Below, piece after piece: positions 1-6,688 of a stretch of DNA of 6,771 bases. How positions within the stretch are numbered: the stretch's first letter is position 1; every line of letters starts with the position of its first letter. The stretch comes from an uncultured Lentisphaeraceae bacterium (GTDB lineage: Bacteria; Verrucomicrobiota; Kiritimatiellia; RFP12; DVOR01), in contig CAMGJH010000056.1 of the NCBI GenBank assembly GCA_946056345.1, forward strand, positions 1 to 6,771. Reading direction: 5' to 3'. The translations under genes and the position numbers were made by a program. Below the pieces are notes generated by a model. The model did no database searches, was not told where the DNA came from, and was given only the letters and a program-made list of their open reading frames with translations.

Positions 1-39
1 CACCCTCGCCCTTGAGCATCGCCGATAGGGCGTGGGGTG
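1..39. repeat. Interrupted inverted repeat at the left edge
   Basis: CACCC-T-CGCCCT at 1-12 is complementary to AGGGCG-TG-GGGTG at 27-39, with a small internal mismatch and a 14-nt loop. It could be the end of a terminator belonging to a neighbour outside the window, but the edge cuts off what follows and no gene can be supported in bases 1-68. Confidence 0.3.
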
Positions 40-68
40 GGGGTGGTAAGGGTTGTGCAGTGGTGGGC

Positions 69-97
69 AAAAGAGCGAGTGCGCGCAGCGCGCTCGC
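69..97 (-). terminator. Probable intrinsic terminator of the operon
   Basis: On the minus strand GCGAG-C-GCGC pairs with GCGC-A-CTCGC around a TGC loop (75-97): nine pairs and one C-A mismatch. It is followed at once by TCTTTT (69-74), the only T-rich run after comM. It lies about 95 nt past the comM stop, matching the end of a three-gene transcript. The T-run is short, so efficiency is uncertain. Confidence 0.5.
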
Positions 98-105
98 GGC
101 GGGGT

Positions 106-122
106 GGAGCGCCCTGCGCTCC
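106..122. repeat. 7-bp stem-loop, second of the series
   Basis: GGAGCGC at 106-112 pairs perfectly with GCGCTCC at 116-122 around a CCT loop. It sits between the 130-152 stem-loop and the likely terminator. No T-run follows. Confidence 0.45.
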
Positions 123-129
123 CGGGGGG

Positions 130-152
130 TGTGGGGGCGAGCAGCCCCCACA
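130..152. repeat. 9-bp stem-loop downstream of comM
   Basis: TGTGGGGGC at 130-138 is exactly complementary to GCCCCCACA at 144-152, with a 5-nt loop. It lies about 40 nt past the comM stop. No T-run follows on the minus strand, where the next bases are C-rich. It may stabilise the 3' end of the mRNA or act with the terminator further on. Confidence 0.55.
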
Positions 153-154
153 TC

Positions 155-196
155 GCTAACCGCTAACGGCTAGCTGCTAACGGCTGCGCGCTACCA
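155..196. repeat. Heptanucleotide tandem array at the comM stop
   Basis: Six consecutive 7-nt units all begin GCT on the plus strand: GCTAACC, GCTAACG, GCTAGCT, GCTAACG, GCTGCGC and GCTACCA. The first four are close copies of GCTAACN, the last two are degenerate. The last unit contains the comM stop codon and its final Trp codon. On the minus strand the unit reads NGTTAGC. Because 7 is not a multiple of 3, the TAG on the minus strand and the TAA/TAG on the plus strand fall in all three frames of each strand. Confidence 0.75.
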
Positions 197-1714
197 CTGG
201 GCGCGGTCGAGGGCGCGGTATTGGATGGCCTCGAAGAGGTGGGCTTGGGAGAGGGTTTCGGAGCCGGCCATATCGGCGATGGTCCGGGCCACACGGAGGA
301 TGCGGGTGTAGGCGCGGGCAGTGAGGGCAAGCTCGTCCATCGCCGAGCGCAGGAGGGTGGCGGCGGCGGGGTCGAGGGGGCAGAAGGTCTGGAGTTTGCC
401 GGCAGGGAGGTCGGCATTGCAGCGGATGTTGGGGAGGGCACGGTAGCGTTCGGCCTGGATGGCGCGGACGCGCAGGACGCGCTCGCGGATGGTGGCGGAG
501 CTCTCGCCGGGGGTGGCGTTGGCGAGGGCCTCGAAGGGGACGGCGGGGACCTCGACGTGGAGGTCGATGCGGTCGAGGAGGGGGCCTGAGACGCGGGCGC
601 GGTAGTTGCGGATGGCGGTTTCGGGGCAGCGGCAGGCGCGTTTGGGGTCGCCGGCGAAGCCGCAGGGGCAGGGGTTCATCGCGGCCACGAGCATAAAGTC
701 GGCCGGGAAGGTGAGGGTGCCGGCGGAGCGGGCGATGGTGACGGCGCCATCTTCGAGGGGCTGGCGGAGGACCTCGAGGACGCGGCGGTGGAACTCGGGG
801 AGCTCGTCGAGGAAGAGGACGCCGCGGTGGGCGAGGGAGACTTCGCCGGGGGTGGGGTGGGTACCGCCGCCGATGAGGCCGGCGTCGGAGACGGTGTGGT
901 GGGGGGCGCGGAAGGGGCGGCGGGTGATGACGGCTTCCTTGAGGGCACCGGCAACGGAGTGGATGGCGGTGACCTCGAGGGCTTCGTCGGGGGTGAGCGG
1001 GGGGAGGATGGAGGGGATGCGGCGCGCGAGCATCGTCTTGCCCGAGCCGGGCGAGCCAATCATCAGGAGGTTGTGGCCGCCGCTGACGGCGACCTCGATG
1101 GCACGGCGGGCGGCGGTCTGGCCCTTGACATCGGCGAAGTCCTCGCCGGGGGCCTCGTGGGAGAGGAGGGCCTGGGCGTAGGGGCGGACCTGCGGGGTGT
1201 CGCCGCCGGTGAGGAGGGTGATGGCGTGCGAGAGGCTGCGCACGGGCCAGACCTCGATGCCTTCGACGAGGGCCGCTTCGTCGGCGTTGGGCTCGGGGAC
1301 CATCACGTACTTGAAGCCGGCCTGGCGGAGGGCGAGGACGATGGGCAGGACGCCGCGCACGCGCCGGACTTCGCCGCCGAGGGCCAGCTCACCCAGGGCG
1401 GGAACCTGCTCGAGGGAGGGCATATTGAGGCCGCTACCGGCGGCGACGAGGGCCAGGGCGATGGGCAGGTCGTAGACCGGGCCCTCCTTGCGGACGTCGG
1501 CGGGGGCGAGGTTGATGGTGACGTTGAGGGGGCGGAGCTTGAGGCCGGTGTTCTTGAGGGCGGCGCGGATGCGGTCGATGCTCTCCTTGACGGCGGCATC
1601 GGGCAGGCCAACCACGCGGGTGCGCGGATCCTCGGAGGGGACGGCGTGGACTTCAATCTCAACGGGCTTGGCGCCAATTCCGATGACGGCGGCGGCGTAG
1701 GCTCTCTTCAGCAT
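191..1714 (-). CDS. comM: ComM/YifB-family Mg-chelatase-like AAA+ ATPase (DNA helicase)
   Basis: The 507-residue product has the full architecture of the ComM/YifB family. The N-terminal Lon-protease-like (ChlI) domain spans about 20-165, with KEGPVYDLPIALA at 76-88 and GELALGGEVRRVRG at 108-121. The AAA+ core has Walker A GSPGSGKT at 220-227, Walker B GVLFLDELPEF at 298-308, a sensor-1 Asn in AAMNPCPCG (N347) and an arginine-finger motif SGPLLDRID (R382). A C-terminal Mg-chelatase domain ends with RILRVARTIADMAG at 471-484. Four cysteines (C349, C351, C361, C363) form the family's usual zinc-finger-like cluster. Length is normal and nothing is broken. ComM of naturally competent bacteria is a hexameric helicase that drives branch migration when incoming DNA is integrated. 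The family is also common in bacteria not known to be competent, so a role in transformation here is inference. The ATG is set by a GGAGGT six bases upstream and by the typical MLKRAYAAAVIGI start. It is the last gene of the operon. Confidence 0.96.
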   Translation of the reverse strand: MLKRAYAAAVIGIGAKPVEIEVHAVPSEDPRTRVVGLPDAAVKESIDRIRAALKNTGLKLRPLNVTINLAPADVRKEGPVYDLPIALALVAAGSGLNMPSLEQVPALGELALGGEVRRVRGVLPIVLALRQAGFKYVMVPEPNADEAALVEGIEVWPVRSLSHAITLLTGGDTPQVRPYAQALLSHEAPGEDFADVKGQTAARRAIEVAVSGGHNLLMIGSPGSGKTMLARRIPSILPPLTPDEALEVTAIHSVAGALKEAVITRRPFRAPHHTVSDAGLIGGGTHPTPGEVSLAHRGVLFLDELPEFHRRVLEVLRQPLEDGAVTIARSAGTLTFPADFMLVAAMNPCPCGFAGDPKRACRCPETAIRNYRARVSGPLLDRIDLHVEVPAVPFEALANATPGESSATIRERVLRVRAIQAERYRALPNIRCNADLPAGKLQTFCPLDPAAATLLRSAMDELALTARAYTRILRVARTIADMAGSETLSQAHLFEAIQYRALDRAQW

Positions 1715-1720
1715 CTGGAG

Positions 1721-1726
1721 ACCTCC
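1721..1726 (-). promoter_or_regulatory. Ribosome-binding site of comM
   Basis: On the minus strand a full GGAGGT lies six bases before the comM ATG. It sits inside the 15-nt gap after the tsaD stop (TAA at 1730-1732). This fixes the start codon and shows that comM has its own strong translation signal, unlike tsaD just upstream. Confidence 0.85.
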
Positions 1727-1729
1727 GGG

Positions 1730-2809
1730 TTAGATCGGCCAAGAGGGGTCGATATCAAGCTCGAGGGGAGCGGGGGGGATGGCTTCGCGCGGGGCCACGC
1801 CGGCAATCATCGCCGCGTTGTCGCCGCAGTAGCGCGCTTCGGCGCAGAGGAGGGGGAGCCCAGCGCGCTGGCAGAGCGGGGCGAGGGCCGCGCGCAGGCG
1901 GCCGTTGAGGGAGACGCCGCCGCCAAGGGCCAGCGAGCGGTAACGCCCGGAGGCCAGGGCTTGTTCCACCCGGCGCGCGAGGGCGGCGACGATGGCCTCT
2001 TGGTAGGAGAAGGCGATCTTGGCCACCTCGGCCTTGGTCTGCGGCGGGTGCTTGCGCACGTAGGTGAGCAGGGCGGTCTTGAGGCCTGAGAAGCTGACGC
2101 AGAGCTCGGGGGAGAGGCCGTCCGGGAGGGGTTGCTCGGCGCTGACGCGGCCGAGGGGGAAGGGGATGGGCTTCTCGCCGGGGGCGAGGGTGACGGTGCG
2201 CGCCAGGCGGTCGATAACCGGGCCGCCCGGGTAGCCCAGGCCGAGGAGCTTGGCGGCCTTGTCGAAAGCTTCGCCGGCGGCATCGTCGATGGTCTGGCCG
2301 AGGAGGCTGTAGGCGAGCTGCCCCTCCGCCGAGCAGGTGCACTCCACGAAGCTGGTGTGGCCGCCGCTCACCGCCAGGCCCAGTTGCGGGTAGTTGTCCG
2401 GCGAGAAGCGCTCGGGGTGGTCGAGGTAGACCGACCAGAGGTGCGCGTGCATGTGGTTGATGGGCAGGAGCGGCTTACCCAGAGCGAGGGCGAGGCCCTT
2501 GGCGGCGGTCCAGCCCACGAGGAGGGAAGCGGCGAGCCCCGGGCCGCGCGTGGCGGCGATGGCATCGACCTGCGCCCAGGGGTCGGCCGCGCCGGGGAAG
2601 GCCTCGGCGAGGGCTTGCTCGAGGATGCCGCGGATCTTCTCGATGTGCGAGCGCGAAGCAATCTCCGGCACCACGCCGCCATAGGGCTGGTGGAGTGGCA
2701 CCTGGGAGTAGATGACAGAGGAGAGGACCTCGGTGCCGTTGCGGACGACGGCCGCGGCCGTCTCGTCGCACGAGCTCTCGATGCCGAGGATGCAGCAGGG
2801 CCGGGTCAT
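1730..2809 (-). CDS. tsaD: tRNA N6-adenosine threonylcarbamoyltransferase TsaD
   Basis: The 359-residue protein is a clear full-length TsaD (formerly YgjD/Gcp) of the ASKHA fold. TsaD transfers the threonylcarbamoyl group from threonylcarbamoyl-AMP to A37 of tRNAs reading ANN codons, working in the cytoplasm with TsaB and TsaE; TsaC makes the intermediate. Visible motifs are GIESSCDETA at 9-18, the metal-binding HxxxH in NHMHAHL (H119, H123), SGGHT at 148-152, DDAAGEAFDKAAKLLGL at 175-191, GYPGGP at 192-197, GLKTAL at 242-247, GGGVSLNGRLR at 296-306 and CGDNAAMIAG at 328-337, whose D330 is the third metal ligand. Length is slightly above the usual 335-350 residues. The start is chosen because the family begins a few residues before the ILGIE strand. 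No Shine-Dalgarno sequence precedes the ATG, which lies 12 nt after the stop of the transglutaminase-like gene, so translation may depend on re-initiation. None of its usual partner genes is in the window. Confidence 0.98.
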   Translation of the reverse strand: MTRPCCILGIESSCDETAAAVVRNGTEVLSSVIYSQVPLHQPYGGVVPEIASRSHIEKIRGILEQALAEAFPGAADPWAQVDAIAATRGPGLAASLLVGWTAAKGLALALGKPLLPINHMHAHLWSVYLDHPERFSPDNYPQLGLAVSGGHTSFVECTCSAEGQLAYSLLGQTIDDAAGEAFDKAAKLLGLGYPGGPVIDRLARTVTLAPGEKPIPFPLGRVSAEQPLPDGLSPELCVSFSGLKTALLTYVRKHPPQTKAEVAKIAFSYQEAIVAALARRVEQALASGRYRSLALGGGVSLNGRLRAALAPLCQRAGLPLLCAEARYCGDNAAMIAGVAPREAIPPAPLELDIDPSWPI

Positions 2810-2821
2810 AGCGCGCGGGGG

Positions 2822-5800
2822 CTACTTGCCCAAGCGGATGACGAGCGTGCCCATCGAGGGGGCGCTCAGGCGGCGGTCGAGCTCGGTGAGGGCCGGGTAG
2901 AACCAGCGGTCGAGGAGGGCCGGGGTGGCGCTGTAGGTGGCCGTGTAGGTCAGGCGCACGATGCCGGTGACGGGGAGGACCTCGGTGGTGCAGGTGAGGG
3001 CGATGGTGCCGCCGCCCGGGAGCGTGTGGGTGTAGGGCTCGGGCTTGGAGACAATCTCCGAGCCCTTGGGCAGCCACAGGTCCACCATGCGGACCGTGCC
3101 AGCGACTTCGGGCTGGAAGATGGGGTTGCGGCGGGTGGTGCCACGCAGGCCGTAGAGGGTGGTGGCGAGCGGGACCGGGAGGCTGAGGAGGTCGCCCTGG
3201 CGCGTGGCGTAGGCCTTGGCCTCCACGGCCAGGCGGGTACGCACCGGGTAGGCCGCCGTGTCCACCACATACTCGCTGATGGGGGTGGCGCCGGGGGCAA
3301 GGGCGTCGGCGATGGCGGCGATGCTGCGGCGGCGGGCCTCGGGGGTCATGTCGCGCTGGGCCTGACGGGTGGCGCCGGCGGCGGTGCCCCAGGTGAAGGT
3401 CTCGGTGGAGATCGTGGCATCGCCATTCTCGCGCAAGACCAAGCGCAGGGTGTTCTCCGAGTAGCTGCGCAGGGCCTCGGGCTGCTCGTAGAGGATGCGC
3501 CCGGCGGCGGTCATCAACGCGCGTGAGGAGAGGGCGGTGGCGCCGGGTTCGTCAAACTCGCCCTCATCGCCCACCAAACGGCCATCCTCAAGGCGGAGGT
3601 AGGGCGTGGTCCAGCGAGTCCAACGCGGCACCTCGCGCGCGGCGAGCGTTTCGCGGAAGGCGAAGGCCTCAGCGAGGGAGGCGCTGGAGGCGAAGACGAG
3701 CTCGCTCTCTACGCCGAGCGCCTCGAGCATCGCCTGGCGCAGGAGCAGGCGGTCGAGGCGGTTGCCGTAGCCGTCGGCCAAGACTGCGTCGGGGGTGGAG
3801 AGGGTGCCGAAGGGGAGGGCGGTCCAAGCGGGGCCGAGGGGGCGGATGCGCCGGGCAAGGAAGGCCTGCACCGCGCGAAGTTTGGCCTCCTGGTCGCGCA
3901 GGTTGGCCTCCTTAGCGAGGGCCTTGGCGGCGGCACGGGCAGCGGCCGAGCCGGACTTGACCTGCGCGTTGGCCTGGTCGATGAGGCCGGGGAGGACGCG
4001 GTGGGCGGCGGCTTCGCGCAGGGCGAGGTGGAGGGTGGGGCGGAAGAGCTCGGCGGCGGGGGTGTTGCCCTCGCTGTGCAGGGCGCTCAGGTGGCGCAGG
4101 GTCCAACTGTAGGTGACGTTAGTGCCGTTGGTGACCACGCTGCGATCGACGGCGATCTCGCCGAAGTTGCGCTCAGCCACGCGCAGGTTGCCGGCGAGGT
4201 CGGCCGGGAGGGTGAGGGTATAGGTCTGCTCCTCGGTGGGATAGGGGGCGCCGAAGGTGACCGTTTCGCAGAAGGGGCGCGGATCAGTGGAGTGGATCTC
4301 CCAATCGAGGTGGCTGGTGGCGCCAACTTCGATGGCCGGGAGGGAGATGACCAGTTGCTTGGCGGTGGGGTAACGGGGGGTGAGGGCCGCGCCATCCACA
4401 TCCATCGTATTGCGCTCCTTCTCGGTGACGCAGACCAGGTCGCCCTGCGCAGTGCGGACTTCGGCGGCGGCGAGGGTGAGCTTCTGGAAGGCCGGCACGT
4501 AGTTGAGCTTCACCTCGCCATTGGCGCGCTTGCCCTGGAAGGTGAGGATGCGGGTGTCCTTGATCTGGCGGCGGGTGCGGGTACCATCGGCATTCAAGGT
4601 GGTGAAGTCCAGACGTTTGAGGACGATGGCATCATCCTCCTGGCCGGCCTGCTTGGTGAAGAGCGGGCGCACGGCCTCCTGGCGGCGGACCCGCTCGTAG
4701 AAGCGGCGCAGGGCCTGGTAATTCTCGGGGGTGTAGGTCTTCTGGGTGAGCTCAACGGCGCGGGTGAGGGTGAGCTCGCCAGTCTTCTCATCGCGCTTGC
4801 AGGTGATGTCGTAGGAGGCACCGTTGCTCTTGAAGATGGGGTCTTCGGGGAGGAGGGCGCTTTGGCCGAGGGCGTCGAAGCCGCGGAGCTTGACCGTCTC
4901 GCGCACCGAGCAGGGGGCGGAGATGACCCAGTCGTACTTACGCGTGGGCTGGGCGAGGCCATCGAAGAGGAAGTTGATCATCCCGAAGCCGCGCGAGAGG
5001 AAGGGCAGGGTGACCATCGTGTGGCCGGCGTCGTCAGGCAGGGCGTAGCCGGGGACCTGAGCGGAGAGCTTGACCTGCAGGGGCTGGGAGATGTCCTTGG
5101 GGTTGGCTGGGGTGAAGGAGAGTTCGGCAATCTTGGCACCGGGGAGGATGCGCTTGAGGATACCGTCGAAGCGGTCGCGAATGCGCTCGATGGGGTGCTT
5201 GACGAAGAGCGGGCGGTAGGCGGTGTCGTTCAGACCGCCGAAGTCGAGCGTGGCCGAGAGGGTGAGGGTGCCGGCGGCATCAAGTGCGCCCTCGGTGGCG
5301 ATGCGCAGGCAGTTCTCTTCGGGCGAGGGCACGGGCGTGACCTGCAGGGTGTCGCCTTCGGGGCGGCAGACCAGGAAGGTGCAGTCGCTGAGGTAGCCGG
5401 GCATCTCGGCGCGGGCGGTATCATCGGTGGGGTCGACGAGCTTGTAGTTGCGGTTGCCCAGGTCGATGGCCACGATGGCGTGGTTGAAGTAGGGGATGGC
5501 CGCCTCCTTATCGCGCTTGGAGCCGGCGTTGATGAGCACGGGGAAGGCCTCGAAGCCAGCGTGGCGGTACATCGCCACCAACAACGCCCCCTTGTCGCGG
5601 CAGACGCCATAGCGGTTGTCGAAGGTCAGGCTCACATCGTGCGGTTCGTAGCCCGGCGCGGTGTCCTCGGCGATAATGCCCATATAGCGGATTCCCTGGG
5701 CCACGAAGCCGAAGAGGGCCGAAATCTGCTCCTCCTGGCTCTTGCCTTCGGTCAGTTCCTTGACCTTGGCCTCGATGGCCGGGGTCGTCTTCAGGTGCGG

Positions 5801-6625
5801 CACGCAGAGCTCCCAATACCACTTCGAGAGCTCCTCCCAGGAGCTAAACGTGGAGACCAACACGCGCTGGAGCTGGGTGCTCTCTTCGGGCATATTCTCT
5901 TCGGGGAAGGTCTGGGGCACATTACGCGCCACCCAACGGTAGAGCACGCGCCCATCCGCGCGCGTCTCCTTACTCTGGGTGACAGTGCCGGGCACCTCGT
6001 CAATCAGGGCCGTGGACTTGAGCGGCAGTTCCTTCGGTGCCAGAATGGTCAGCGAAGCGTAGGGCAAAGGCCCCTCGGTGCTCTCAAAGATTTCCACATC
6101 GGCGTAGGTGCCGGGAATACGCGGCTTGTAGGTGTGCTGGGCCAGGATGACGTGCAGCGTGTCGCCCTTTTCCAAACGCGGAATGGTGAGGACCAGGCGC
6201 TTGGCCTTGTCGTCGTAGATATTGGCCGAGTTGCCGCTGTTGCTCGTGGCGGTGCTGGTGTTCTTGGCAATGTCAATCGTCTCGATTGTGCCATCGCGCC
6301 GAACCACCTCCGCCAGCTGGATCTCCGCCTCCATGAGCCCTTCCTTATACCACACCGGCATGTCGCGCAGCTCCACGGCACCGGCATCGGTCAACGCCTT
6401 GCACCAGAAGTCGAACCACGAGGTGTCCGATCCATCGGCCTCATACTGCACAAAGTGCGCCTGGGCAATCGCCAGCGTATTGGCATTGGGCGCATCCTCG
6501 GCCTTCGCCGCCGCAGCCTTCTCCAACGCCGCCGCCCGGTCCAACACCTCCGGCATCGGCGGCAATGCCCACGCCAACCCAGCCGCCAACACCGCGGCCA
6601 CAAATACGCGCATACGCTTGGTCAT
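2822..6625 (-). CDS. Exported tandem DUF3857/transglutaminase-like protein, second module degenerate
   Basis: The 1267-residue protein starts with a signal peptide: basic MTKRMR, a hydrophobic stretch to residue 18, and an A-W-A signal-peptidase I site before L21. I see no other strong membrane segment, so it is probably periplasmic or surface-exposed. Residues 50-260 resemble DUF3857. Residues 285-410 form a transglutaminase-like core with C342 in RYGVCRDKGALL, H382 in FNHAIVAIDL and D398 in LVDPTDD, the classical triad. Residues 440-650 form a beta-rich C-terminal part. The same order then repeats: DUF3857-like about 663-875, transglutaminase-like about 890-1030, C-terminal part about 1055-1267. 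In the second copy the Cys position is R956 (YGNRLDR) and no matching His is seen. Single-module relatives are about half this length. Family members are thought to act on peptide bonds or crosslinks, but the substrate is unknown. It heads the operon. Codons near the 5' end are less strongly C-ending than in the rest of the gene. Confidence 0.9.
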   Translation of the reverse strand: MTKRMRVFVAAVLAAGLAWALPPMPEVLDRAAALEKAAAAKAEDAPNANTLAIAQAHFVQYEADGSDTSWFDFWCKALTDAGAVELRDMPVWYKEGLMEAEIQLAEVVRRDGTIETIDIAKNTSTATSNSGNSANIYDDKAKRLVLTIPRLEKGDTLHVILAQHTYKPRIPGTYADVEIFESTEGPLPYASLTILAPKELPLKSTALIDEVPGTVTQSKETRADGRVLYRWVARNVPQTFPEENMPEESTQLQRVLVSTFSSWEELSKWYWELCVPHLKTTPAIEAKVKELTEGKSQEEQISALFGFVAQGIRYMGIIAEDTAPGYEPHDVSLTFDNRYGVCRDKGALLVAMYRHAGFEAFPVLINAGSKRDKEAAIPYFNHAIVAIDLGNRNYKLVDPTDDTARAEMPGYLSDCTFLVCRPEGDTLQVTPVPSPEENCLRIATEGALDAAGTLTLSATLDFGGLNDTAYRPLFVKHPIERIRDRFDGILKRILPGAKIAELSFTPANPKDISQPLQVKLSAQVPGYALPDDAGHTMVTLPFLSRGFGMINFLFDGLAQPTRKYDWVISAPCSVRETVKLRGFDALGQSALLPEDPIFKSNGASYDITCKRDEKTGELTLTRAVELTQKTYTPENYQALRRFYERVRRQEAVRPLFTKQAGQEDDAIVLKRLDFTTLNADGTRTRRQIKDTRILTFQGKRANGEVKLNYVPAFQKLTLAAAEVRTAQGDLVCVTEKERNTMDVDGAALTPRYPTAKQLVISLPAIEVGATSHLDWEIHSTDPRPFCETVTFGAPYPTEEQTYTLTLPADLAGNLRVAERNFGEIAVDRSVVTNGTNVTYSWTLRHLSALHSEGNTPAAELFRPTLHLALREAAAHRVLPGLIDQANAQVKSGSAAARAAAKALAKEANLRDQEAKLRAVQAFLARRIRPLGPAWTALPFGTLSTPDAVLADGYGNRLDRLLLRQAMLEALGVESELVFASSASLAEAFAFRETLAAREVPRWTRWTTPYLRLEDGRLVGDEGEFDEPGATALSSRALMTAAGRILYEQPEALRSYSENTLRLVLRENGDATISTETFTWGTAAGATRQAQRDMTPEARRRSIAAIADALAPGATPISEYVVDTAAYPVRTRLAVEAKAYATRQGDLLSLPVPLATTLYGLRGTTRRNPIFQPEVAGTVRMVDLWLPKGSEIVSKPEPYTHTLPGGGTIALTCTTEVLPVTGIVRLTYTATYSATPALLDRWFYPALTELDRRLSAPSMGTLVIRLGK
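2825..4639 (-). other. Second DUF3857/pseudo-transglutaminase module within the large gene
   Basis: This stretch encodes residues about 663-1267 and mirrors residues about 50-650 of the same protein. Paired landmarks include KRLVLTIPRLEKGDTLH (142-158) with KQLVISLPAIEVGATSH (756-772), LYRWVARNVPQTF (228-240) with TYSWTLRHLSALH (838-850), FVAQGIRYMG (307-316) with FLARRIRPLG (922-931), and RYGVCRD (338-344) with GYGNRLD (952-958). Near the ends, YDITCKRDEKTGEL (605-618) pairs with IALTCTTEVLPVTG (1208-1221). Identity is low, so the duplication is old. Loss of the catalytic Cys and His suggests a structural or binding role for this half. Confidence 0.75.
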
Positions 6626-6629
6626 AGAA

Positions 6630-6636
6630 CTCCTTT
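6630..6636 (-). promoter_or_regulatory. Ribosome-binding site of the DUF3857/transglutaminase gene
   Basis: On the minus strand AAAGGAG precedes the ATG at 6623-6625 by four bases. The spacing is short but usable. It favours this ATG over the in-frame Met at residue 5, which would be 16 bases away. Confidence 0.7.
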
Positions 6637-6656
6637 GACAAAGATAAAACGCCCGC

Positions 6657-6665
6657 AGTATAGCA
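6657..6665 (-). promoter_or_regulatory. Extended -10 promoter of the operon
   Basis: Read on the minus strand this is TGC-TATACT: a five-out-of-six match to the sigma-70 -10 box with the TGn extension directly in front. The expected transcription start is near 6650, giving a leader of about 25 nt that contains the ribosome-binding site. No TTGACA-like -35 lies at 17-nt spacing (that position reads GCGCAC), which fits an extended -10 promoter. It lies in one of the few AT-richer patches of the window. The call rests on sequence match alone. Confidence 0.55.
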
Positions 6666-6671
6666 CAATCT

Positions 6672-6688
6672 CGCGCGCCGTGCGCGCG
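6672..6688. repeat. Perfect 7-bp GC inverted repeat over the -35 position
   Basis: CGCGCGC and GCGCGCG flank a 3-nt centre (CGT on the plus strand). The repeat ends seven bases upstream of the extended -10 element, so it covers where a -35 box would sit. It could be an operator or a small hairpin ending an upstream transcript. No T-run follows it on either strand, so a classical terminator is unlikely. An alternating CG run in GC-rich DNA can also arise by chance. Confidence 0.4.

Noticed and set aside
1..28. A possible gene end on the plus strand (stop TAG at 26-28) or a gene start on the minus strand (ATG at 17-19) running off the left edge
   Set aside because: Only six to eight codons are visible in either case, with no ribosome-binding site and no recognisable peptide.
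155..196. The heptamer array read as a CRISPR remnant or an integration site
   Set aside because: The units abut with no spacers, and no integrase, cas gene or duplicated tRNA end is nearby.
788..3526. Two long plus-strand open frames (788-2089 and 2132-3526, 433 and 464 codons) opposite comM, tsaD and the large gene
   Set aside because: Their products are almost entirely Gly, Glu, Asp, Ala and Val with no recognisable motif. This follows from the C-ending codons of the real genes, which read as GNN codons in the antisense register. The minus-strand genes have complete family motifs.
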